DNA of 6,766 bases, taken from JBMYQA01 sp049600855 (GTDB lineage Bacteria; Bacteroidota; Bacteroidia; Cytophagales; Flammeovirgaceae). Each line of letters begins with the position of its first letter. The first letter of the stretch is position 1. Both the position numbers and the translations under genes were made by a program. Below the pieces are notes generated by a model. That model was not told the origin of the DNA and did not search any database. It saw only the letters and a list, made by a program, of their open reading frames with translations. This document shows positions 1 to 5,713 of the stretch, piece after piece. Where the stretch lies: contig JBMYQA010000313.1 of NCBI GenBank assembly GCA_049600855.1, positions 1 through 6,766 of the forward strand. Reading direction: 5' to 3'.

Positions 1-51
1 AATCCTTAATCACAATAAGTACGTAAATGCGGTTTAGGGGAAATTAGAAAA

Positions 52-369
52 TCAGCTCACCTTCGCCAAATGTGGACGAATGGCACTTAATAGTTGTTGT
101 TCAGGCATTACACCCGATTGCCGCCACAAAACTTTTCCTTTATAAAACAACATCAATGTGGGCATACTCCTCACATTATACTGCATGGTGACCGCTTTAT
201 TTCGATCTACATTAATTTTGATCACTTTTACTTGCCCATCAAGTTTGCCCGCCACTTTCTGAATAATTGGAGAAAGCACTTTACATGGACCACACCAATC
301 GGCGTAAAAGTCTACTAATACAGGTATATCTGATTGCTTGATTAATGTACTGAACTTTGCCTTAGCCAT
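52..369 (-). CDS. trxA: Thioredoxin (cytoplasmic, single domain)
   Basis: A 105-residue thioredoxin, a general disulfide reductase that reduces target proteins with its dithiol and is itself re-reduced by thioredoxin reductase. The active site W-C-G-P-C-K is at residues 25-30 (Cys26, Cys29). The buried acidic residue of the family is Asp20, and the cis-proline loop is S-M-P-T with Pro70, where Met replaces the more usual Ile. Length matches classical thioredoxins. There is no signal peptide or membrane segment, so it should act in the cytoplasm. The ATG at 369 places the core fold correctly, with little extra N-terminal sequence. It lies 57 bases downstream of the SGNH-A stop in the same orientation, so read-through from that gene is possible. 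I saw no clear TTTG/TAnnTTTG promoter in the gap. Family assignment is very secure. The symbol is by family only, because Bacteroidota usually carry several thioredoxins. Confidence 0.95.
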   Translation of the reverse strand: MAKAKFSTLIKQSDIPVLVDFYADWCGPCKVLSPIIQKVAGKLDGQVKVIKINVDRNKAVTMQYNVRSMPTLMLFYKGKVLWRQSGVMPEQQLLSAIRPHLAKVS

Positions 370-426
370 AATTTTATAATTTATTTTTTCAAGAAACTCG
401 AATCACCTATTTAAAGTTCCACTGAC

Positions 427-1710
427 TTACCTGACTACTTTATTAAATTCTAAACAATATTCTTCATAGGCCCTATCTAAGGCTCGGAAAAACAATTCAC
501 CTTGAAGCTGGTAGCCTTCTTTAGATAAGTGTAATTTATCTGCAGCCGTCAATCCACTGGCATGCCAAACTTCTATTGATTTGAATCCGCCCATTACCCG
601 ATAAAAATCCCAAATCGCAATATCCAGCTCTTTGGCTAAAGCGATTATGACATCGGTAGCGCGTTCATTATTTTTGTTCGGATACCTCCTTCTGCGAAAG
701 CTATCACCTACGGTAGTCAATAAAATGGAACTATTGGGTAACAAACGCTTGATCGCCGTTAGTAACTTTCTGTAATCATTTTTGAACTGATTTTCGTTAA
801 ACCCTTGACTAAAAGCATCATTTGTTCCTAAAGAAATGACGATTAAATCGGGATTAATTTGAGCCAGTTGTTTGTAGAAATCCTGACAACGGAAATACGT
901 AGGTACTTCTGCACCATTAACCCCTGAAGCACTGTAAGTTAAGCCAGGTCGATCACTTTCTAATAATACGCCTTGAAGAATAAATTGAGATTGATTTGGT
1001 GTTTCTTTCTTAAGTGTGATGGTCACCGATTGTTGCGGTTTTAGGAAGGTAAACTCTACGTAACCATCGCCCATAAGGTAACTCGTCAATCTATTTCCTT
1101 GGTCTAACTGCACATCTGCTTGAAAGGAAGCTGGATGATAGATGGGATAAAACACCTTTATTTTGCGAATTTGGTAATTTCCTTCTTCCACATTGGGATT
1201 AATGGTAATCGAACTCTTTTCAGAAAAGGTAATTGCATTTACACCTGACAACCCCCATTGACTCACTACTTGTTTTTTCACACTTCTTTTCCCTTCCCAA
1301 TCTCCTGTATAAGTCACCTTATAGTTGGAAGGATTATTCGTTTTTGCTGCGCGATAGGGAAAGGTAAATCCGCGTGCGGTCATGGGAAATCGCCGATCTT
1401 TTCGAAACAAGTCTCGCACTTTTCCTGAAAAAAAGTCAGCCTGAATGTGCGAATCCCCAATATGAAGCACATGCACTTGCTGATTTTGATTGACTTCAAG
1501 TGTCCGAAGTTTATCAAAAAAATCAGCCATCGCTGTTGAGGAAGGCAGCATCAGCTCATTTTTAGCCTCGTTTAAAAAGGAATATTGCGCATAAATATCT
1601 CCTACATCATCCATTGCGGTGTGATTACTTGATGATTGAGCACAAAGCTTAGTCAGCGAAATCAGCACTAAAACCGTAAAACTAAGAACTGTAACTATCT
1701 TTCTTTGCAT
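427..1710 (-). CDS. Secreted SGNH/GDSL-type esterase-like protein, copy A
   Basis: Likely a secreted esterase of the SGNH superfamily, 427 residues from the chosen start. Block I is H-I-G-D-S-H with nucleophile Ser87. Block II is probably the Gly in S-G-V-N-G-A (about 263-267). Block III is G-T-N-D (295-298). The C-terminal D-K-L-H gives Asp391 and His394. About 170 residues separate blocks I and II. They look beta-rich and may form an inserted accessory domain, as in peptidoglycan O-acetylesterases of the Ape1 type; that likeness is inference and the substrate is unknown. An upstream in-frame ATG at 1755 would put 15 polar residues before the signal peptide. I prefer the ATG at 1710, which starts directly with M-Q-R-K, a hydrophobic core and a likely cleavage site after Ala24 (L-C-A/Q). 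The protein is a close paralogue of the gene at 2747-4027. Thioredoxin follows downstream, and a divergent Rpn nuclease gene lies upstream. Confidence 0.85.
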   Translation of the reverse strand: MQRKIVTVLSFTVLVLISLTKLCAQSSSNHTAMDDVGDIYAQYSFLNEAKNELMLPSSTAMADFFDKLRTLEVNQNQQVHVLHIGDSHIQADFFSGKVRDLFRKDRRFPMTARGFTFPYRAAKTNNPSNYKVTYTGDWEGKRSVKKQVVSQWGLSGVNAITFSEKSSITINPNVEEGNYQIRKIKVFYPIYHPASFQADVQLDQGNRLTSYLMGDGYVEFTFLKPQQSVTITLKKETPNQSQFILQGVLLESDRPGLTYSASGVNGAEVPTYFRCQDFYKQLAQINPDLIVISLGTNDAFSQGFNENQFKNDYRKLLTAIKRLLPNSSILLTTVGDSFRRRRYPNKNNERATDVIIALAKELDIAIWDFYRVMGGFKSIEVWHASGLTAADKLHLSKEGYQLQGELFFRALDRAYEEYCLEFNKVVR

Positions 1711-1722
1711 GGTGTAAAAATA

Positions 1723-1756
1723 CAAATCATATGGTTGATTCTTATATGCATCCAAA
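1723..1756 (-). promoter_or_regulatory. Possible Bacteroidota-type promoter of SGNH-A
   Basis: Read on the minus strand, TTTG (CAAA at 1753-1756) is followed after 21 bases by TATGATTTG (1723-1731). This is the -33/-7 pattern of Bacteroidota, but with three bases rather than two between TA and TTTG. Transcription would begin about 5-8 bases before the ATG at 1710. That leaves almost no leader and would exclude the ATG at 1755, which lies upstream of the start site. The match is imperfect, so this is tentative. Confidence 0.35.
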
Positions 1757-1822
1757 GGGTTTTCCTATAAAATAGTTGACGCTTATTATTCCAATAACTT
1801 ATTTATAGTCTTCCATCCTGTA

Positions 1823-1853
1823 ATTGGATTATCTCTAATTCTAGTTATTTTTG
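1823..1853 (+). promoter_or_regulatory. Bacteroidota-type promoter of the Rpn gene
   Basis: TATTTTTG at 1846-1853 matches the -7 consensus TAnnTTTG exactly. ATTG at 1823-1826 matches the -33 TTTG at three of four bases, and the spacer is 19 bases, the preferred length. Transcription would start near 1860, about ten bases before the ATG at 1871, giving a very short AT-rich leader. The -33 element overlaps one arm of a 6-base inverted repeat (TCCAAT 1790-1795, ATTGGA 1823-1828), which may be chance. Confidence 0.6.
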
Positions 1854-1870
1854 TAAAAATTTAAAAAATC

Positions 1871-2737
1871 ATGGAAAAATTTAAAGAGAAATATGTAAAT
1901 CCATTTACAGATTATGGTTTTAAGAAGCTATTTGGTGAAGAACCAAATAAGGATTTATTATTAGATTTTTTAAATGAATTACTCAAGGATGAACAAGGAC
2001 TTATCACTTCAATAAATTATATAAAAAATGAACAATTAGGTTCTACTGAAATAGATCGAAAAGCCATTTTTGACTTGTATTGCGAAAATGAAAAAGGTGA
2101 AAAGTTTATTGTAGAGCTACAAAAAACTAAGCAAAATTTCTTTAAAGATAGAACGGTATACTATTCTACCTTTCCGATTCGAGAACAAGCAGAAAGAAAT
2201 AGCTTTTGGAATTATGAGTTAAAAGCGATTTACACTATAGCCATTCTTGATTTTATATTTGAGGAAGACAAAAATCAACCTAATAAATATCGTTATGATG
2301 TTAAGCTTATGGATATAAAAACATGTAAAGTGTTCTATAATAAGTTAACTTTCATCTACCTAGAAATGCCTAAGTTTCAGAAAACAATTGATGAACTTGA
2401 AAATCGTTTTGAGAAATGGCTTTACGTGTTAAAAAACTTACCTAGACTGCAAAGCATTCCTGATAAATTTCAAGAACAAATCTTTTTGAAACTTTTTGAA
2501 ACTGCTGAACTTGCAAAGTTCAGCCCAGCAGAAGTACGATCTTATGAAGATAGTTTGAAATACTATCGAGACTTAAAAAACTCATTAGATACTGCATACA
2601 TGGAAGGGCAAGATGAATTAGGAACTTCAATTATCCTTCGTATGCATTCGAAAAATATAGCTGCACCAGAGATTGCAGAATTAACAGGTTTATCAATTGA
2701 AAAAGTGCAGCATGTAATAGAAACATCACAAAATTAA
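1871..2737 (+). CDS. Rpn/PDDEXK-family nuclease ('putative transposase')
   Basis: A 288-residue member of the Rpn-like, PD-(D/E)XK nuclease family often annotated as putative transposase (PDDEXK_2 type). Characterised Rpn proteins are DNA endonucleases that promote RecA-independent recombination, and some have been linked to phage defence. The N-terminal signature N-P-F-T-D-Y-G-F-K-K-L-F-G is at 10-22. The nuclease core shows Asp68 in A-I-F-D-L-Y-C and E-L-Q (Glu82, Gln84) in V-E-L-Q-K, the family's E-x-Q version of the motif. A C-terminal E-I-A-E-L-T-G-L-S (267-275) is the usual helical tail motif of this family. Length is typical and the frame is intact. The gene is clearly AT-richer than its neighbours: 1921-1980 has 13 G/C of 60, against 28 of 60 at 901-960 in SGNH-A. 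It is antisense to the esterase pair, which fits lateral acquisition. No terminal inverted repeats or target duplication were seen. Confidence 0.88.
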   Translation: MEKFKEKYVNPFTDYGFKKLFGEEPNKDLLLDFLNELLKDEQGLITSINYIKNEQLGSTEIDRKAIFDLYCENEKGEKFIVELQKTKQNFFKDRTVYYSTFPIREQAERNSFWNYELKAIYTIAILDFIFEEDKNQPNKYRYDVKLMDIKTCKVFYNKLTFIYLEMPKFQKTIDELENRFEKWLYVLKNLPRLQSIPDKFQEQIFLKLFETAELAKFSPAEVRSYEDSLKYYRDLKNSLDTAYMEGQDELGTSIILRMHSKNIAAPEIAELTGLSIEKVQHVIETSQN

Positions 2738-2746
2738 AAACGACTA

Positions 2747-4027
2747 TCACTTCCCTGCCCCATTGCAATATTCCTCATACGCCACATCCAAAGCCTGAAA
2801 AAACAATTCTCCTTGGATTTCATACCCTTTTTGAGAAAAGTGTAGCAAGTCTTTTGCACATAAACCTTGTTCTCGCCACTCTTTAATGGACTTCAAGCCG
2901 CCCATCACTCGATAAAAATCCCAAACGACCACATGCATTTCCTTAGCCAATGCAATCACCTCATCGGCTGCTACTTCCATGTATTTATTGGGCCTGCGCC
3001 TGCGGTAGCTGTCTCCTGCGGTCGTTAATAAGATATCGACTTCAGGTAGGTATTTTCTGATATTCGCAATAAGTTTTCGGTAATCTGCCCGAAACTGAGC
3101 TGCATCAAACTGTGCTTTAAAGGCATCATTGGTTCCCAATGAAATGACGATTAAATCGGGATTGAGCTGAGCGAGTTGTTTGTTGAAATCTTGACAACGG
3201 AAATAAGAAGGCACTTCTGCTCCATTTACTCCTGTGGCGCTGTAAGTTACGCTCGGGTTTTCACTTTCTAGCCAAATGCCTTGTAAAATGAACTGCTGCT
3301 GCTTAGGCGATTTTTTTGCCAATGTAATGGTAATTGCCTGTTGAGGTTTCAGGAATTCAAACTCCATGTAACCGTCTGCAACGATGTAGTTTATCAATTG
3401 ATTACCTGAATCTAATAATACCTTCGCCTGAAAGGAGCTACTATCTGCAACAGGATAGAACACTTTTAACTTCTTAATATCATAATCGTTTTCGGTTCGA
3501 TTGGGATTGATGGTAAAACTGCTAGTACTCGAAGTGGTGACCGCACTAATGCCCGACACCCCCCATTGACTATAATGTTTGCTACTGACACACTTTTTAC
3601 CTTCCCACTGCCCCGTGTAACGTACTTGATAATTCAGGGGATTGTTCGTTTTGGCTAATCGGTACGGAAATACAAAGCCCCGTTCATGCATTGGAAAACG
3701 AATGTCTTCTTTGAAAAGCGTTCGGACTTTTCCTGAAAAAAAATCTGCCTGAATGTGGGAGTCCCCAATATGCATAATGTGTACTTTGCTACTTTGTGAT
3801 CCTTCTAACGATTGAAGTTTCGAAAAGAACCCATTCAAGCCCGTATTTCCAGTCATGATCAATTCATTTCTCGTCTCATCTAAAAATGGGTATTGACTAA
3901 AAAGGTCTTCGCCATAATCATCTACCAACATGGTATCTTCTGCGGATTGTCCTTGAGCAATACTCAAGGTGATCACTACAAATAATGTGGCTAAATAATA
4001 ATTTAGTTGTATAACTGTATATCTCAT
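2747..4027 (-). CDS. Secreted SGNH/GDSL-type esterase-like protein, copy B
   Basis: Paralogue of the gene at 427-1710 with the same architecture, 426 residues from the chosen start. Block I H-I-G-D-S-H carries Ser90, the putative block II is S-A-T-G-V-N-G-A (about 263-270), block III G-T-N-D is at 298-301, and D-L-L-H supplies Asp393 and His396. All expected catalytic residues are present, so both copies look active. Residues 84-144 match copy A (81-141) at 47 of 61 positions; the inserted region between blocks I and II is more divergent. The frame extends to a TTG at 4048, but the ATG at 4027 is the better start: it begins M-R-Y and runs into a hydrophobic segment ending in S-I-A-Q-G-Q-S, a plausible signal peptide. 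It is convergent with the Rpn gene, with 9 bases between stops, and divergent from the efflux operon. An Ape1-like role in deacetylating a cell-envelope polymer is a guess from motif likeness. Confidence 0.85.
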   Translation of the reverse strand: MRYTVIQLNYYLATLFVVITLSIAQGQSAEDTMLVDDYGEDLFSQYPFLDETRNELIMTGNTGLNGFFSKLQSLEGSQSSKVHIMHIGDSHIQADFFSGKVRTLFKEDIRFPMHERGFVFPYRLAKTNNPLNYQVRYTGQWEGKKCVSSKHYSQWGVSGISAVTTSSTSSFTINPNRTENDYDIKKLKVFYPVADSSSFQAKVLLDSGNQLINYIVADGYMEFEFLKPQQAITITLAKKSPKQQQFILQGIWLESENPSVTYSATGVNGAEVPSYFRCQDFNKQLAQLNPDLIVISLGTNDAFKAQFDAAQFRADYRKLIANIRKYLPEVDILLTTAGDSYRRRRPNKYMEVAADEVIALAKEMHVVVWDFYRVMGGLKSIKEWREQGLCAKDLLHFSQKGYEIQGELFFQALDVAYEEYCNGAGK

Positions 4028-4194
4028 AAGTATTTGATTATCGGTCAATTAGTGTTTAATATGCGATATAAAAGATAATTTTCATGAATGCAAAGTTTTC
4101 ATCGCCAACAAATGGTGGTAAAAGCTAACAAATGCTAAGCTTTCTTCTAACATAACTCATAGGTATTAACTCTTTGTTTAATAAAATTTAGCCC
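4028..4194. other. Divergent intergenic region with a small inverted repeat
   Basis: This is the upstream part of the gap between SGNH-B and the efflux operon. It contains AAAGCT (4121-4126) and AGCTTT (4138-4143), a 6-base inverted repeat with an 11-base spacer, overlapping a short direct repeat GCTAA (4124-4128, 4134-4138). Its position about 30 bases before the putative -33 box of the efflux promoter would suit a regulator binding site, but the repeat is short and could be chance. No RNA gene, no strong terminator and no convincing promoter for SGNH-B was found here. Confidence 0.2.
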
Positions 4195-4203
4195 ATGAAT
4201 TTG
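4173..4203 (+). promoter_or_regulatory. Candidate promoter of the efflux operon
   Basis: A perfect TTTG at 4173-4176 is followed, after exactly 19 bases, by TGAATTTG at 4196-4203. That differs from the Bacteroidota -7 consensus TAnnTTTG at one base (G for A). Transcription would start near 4210, giving a leader of about 165 bases before the tolC-like start at 4376. The predicted start coincides with the ATG of a short reading frame at 4210. Confidence 0.45.
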
Positions 4204-4209
4204 GGCAAG

Positions 4210-4359
4210 ATGAGCACCCCATATTATAAAGAGAAAAAATTAATCATCATCCCGCTCAATAGCAAATCGGTTCAACTGCAAATACAAACATTTCAACAAT
4301 CAAATGTCGCACCTGAGTTAAACAAATTTCCAACTATCGAAGATATAGGAGTTATTTGA
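4210..4359 (+). CDS. Small hypothetical ORF (49 aa) at the head of the efflux operon
   Basis: An uninterrupted 49-codon frame begins M-S-T-P-Y-Y-K-E-K-K and ends F-P-T-I-E-D-I-G-V-I before a TGA. It can be extended five codons to an ATG at 4195, but that codon lies within the putative promoter, so 4210 would be the usable start, as a leaderless message. The product is polar, rich in Lys, Gln and Ile, with no signal peptide, membrane helix or Cys pair, and I recognise no family. The stop is 16 bases before the tolC-like gene, close enough for translational coupling. It could be a real small protein, a leader peptide, a decayed gene remnant or simply chance in an untranslated leader. Coding status is unproven. 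Confidence 0.3.
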   Translation: MSTPYYKEKKLIIIPLNSKSVQLQIQTFQQSNVAPELNKFPTIEDIGVI

Positions 4360-4375
4360 CCAAAAAAAGAGAAGA

Positions 4376-5704
4376 ATGAAGCTTTCCACATTAATCATCT
4401 GCTTACTTTTAACGGTGAATGGAGTGGCTCAACATCAATTTTCAGATTTGAAATCGTGTTTAGCTTATGCCTATGAACACCGTAAAGAGTTGCAAATTGC
4501 TCAATTAAATCAATCAACGAGTACCGAAAAAATAAAGCTTGCTCATGCAGCTTTATTACCTCAAATCAATGCATTTGCCACCTTAGATAATAACGTACAA
4601 TTACCCGTACAACTTGTTCCTGCTGAGTTTGTAGGTGGACAAGCTGGTGAATTTGCTGAAATACAATTTGGTACCCAATACAATTTTGCTTCAGGAGTTG
4701 AAGCCACCTTATCCCTTTGGAATCCAGCCTTATGGAATAAGCTAAAGAAAAGTCATTTAGAAGAAGAAAAAGCAACACTAGCACTCCAAGATCAAAAGCT
4801 GAAAATTGCGGAACAGATTGCTCGAAAGTACTATTACAGCCTACTTACCCAAGAATTGATTCGGCTGAACGAACAGAATCAATCCAATAATGATACCTTA
4901 TACCAAACGGCTCAAGCACAATACGAAGCGGGCACCATTGAATTGTTGGAATTAAATCGGGTACAATCGCTGTGGTTAACGGGGCAAACTAACCTTACGC
5001 AAGCGCTTGCTAGCCATCAGCTACAACTTGATCAGCTCAAATTAGCGATGGGAATTTCCATAACGGAAGAACTCGCTCTGCCACCACTGCGTACATTTAT
5101 CATCGAAGCAGAACCATCAACTAACCTATCATTTGAAACAACGGCTTATCCACAGTACAAGCAAAATCAATTAGATAATGAACTCGCTTCACTGGAACTC
5201 AAAGATCAAAAGCAAGCGCGATTACCCAAGTTATCGGCCTATGCGCGCTACACTGCCCAAGCACAGCGAAATGAATTTAATTTTTTAGACTTTGAAGAGC
5301 CTTGGTTTGGCATTGGCCTAGTGGGTATGCGTGTTGATGTGCCCATTTTTACGGGTTTTAGCCGCAAATCATCCATACAAATCGCAAGCATTCAACAGGA
5401 GCTTTCGCAGCAGCAGGCAGATTTATTTCTGCAACAGCAGCTTCAACAAGATCAGGCCTTGCTCCGCGATTACCAAACTGCAAAAACACAACTTGAATAT
5501 ACCAAATCAATTTACACCTTGGCAAAAAGCAATTACGAACTTGCTCAATATAAATACCAGCATGGTGTATTTAGCATTGAGCAAGTGATTACCCTTCATA
5601 ATGAGCGATTAACTGCTCAGAATCAATATTTAACGCAATTAGGTAACTACCTCATTTACCGTGGAATTATTGAGGTTAAAAATCAAATTTTGGAAGATCA
5701 ATAA
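4376..5704 (+). CDS. TolC-family outer membrane efflux channel
   Basis: A 442-residue outer membrane channel of the TolC/OEP family, the exit duct of a tripartite export pump. Residues 1-18 form a signal peptide (M-K-L-S, hydrophobic core, V-A/Q). Two OEP repeats follow, about 22-230 and 255-440, each opening with a long helix and holding a beta hairpin. The first has the usual L-K-S-C-L-A-Y-A start near 25-32. Helix-hairpin tip glycines are visible in Y-E-A-G-T (Gly186) and Q-H-G-V-F-S (Gly397), and D-V-P-I-F-T-G (321-327) is the conserved segment after the second strand. Gln-rich helices at 340-380 are coiled-coil-like. Length is normal. The purine run GAGAAG (4369-4374) is too near the ATG to be a good Shine-Dalgarno site, and a true AGGAG (4347-4351) is too far away; weak sites are normal in Bacteroidota. 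The adaptor gene follows after 9 bases. Confidence 0.93.
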   Translation: MKLSTLIICLLLTVNGVAQHQFSDLKSCLAYAYEHRKELQIAQLNQSTSTEKIKLAHAALLPQINAFATLDNNVQLPVQLVPAEFVGGQAGEFAEIQFGTQYNFASGVEATLSLWNPALWNKLKKSHLEEEKATLALQDQKLKIAEQIARKYYYSLLTQELIRLNEQNQSNNDTLYQTAQAQYEAGTIELLELNRVQSLWLTGQTNLTQALASHQLQLDQLKLAMGISITEELALPPLRTFIIEAEPSTNLSFETTAYPQYKQNQLDNELASLELKDQKQARLPKLSAYARYTAQAQRNEFNFLDFEEPWFGIGLVGMRVDVPIFTGFSRKSSIQIASIQQELSQQQADLFLQQQLQQDQALLRDYQTAKTQLEYTKSIYTLAKSNYELAQYKYQHGVFSIEQVITLHNERLTAQNQYLTQLGNYLIYRGIIEVKNQILEDQ

Positions 5705-5713
5705 AAACTAACC

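Noticed and set aside
1..51. Sequence downstream of the thioredoxin gene as a terminator.
   Set aside because: No stable inverted repeat or T-run is visible in these 51 bases, and nothing else can be called.
94..318. Plus-strand open frame over the thioredoxin gene, and similar antisense or shifted frames at 4566-4784, 5331-5588, 6051-6236, 6194-6409 and 6541-6747.
   Set aside because: Each lies wholly within a clearly recognisable gene in another frame, and its product resembles nothing.
1786..1797. Palindrome TTATT-CC-AATAA between SGNH-A and the Rpn gene as an operator or terminator.
   Set aside because: It is AT-only in the arms, has a two-base centre and lies in a very AT-rich spacer, so it is easily explained by chance.
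1756..2746. Search for terminal inverted repeats or a target-site duplication around the Rpn gene.
   Set aside because: Only trivial short matches were found. The gene is not a classical IS, and the 'transposase' label is a family name rather than evidence of a mobile element here.
4028..4048. TTG-initiated N-terminal extension of SGNH-B.
   Set aside because: It adds seven polar residues in front of a good signal peptide and uses a rare start, while an ATG at 4027 fits better.
4028..4132. Possible SGNH-B promoter on the minus strand (TTTG at 4091-4094 or TATCTTTA near 4068-4075).
   Set aside because: No pair of boxes has acceptable spacing and match together. Spacings of about 13 or 31 bases, or a poor -7 box, are the best available.
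4347..4351. AGGAG as ribosome binding site of the TolC-like gene.
   Set aside because: It lies 24 bases before the ATG at 4376, and no in-frame start lies at the proper distance.
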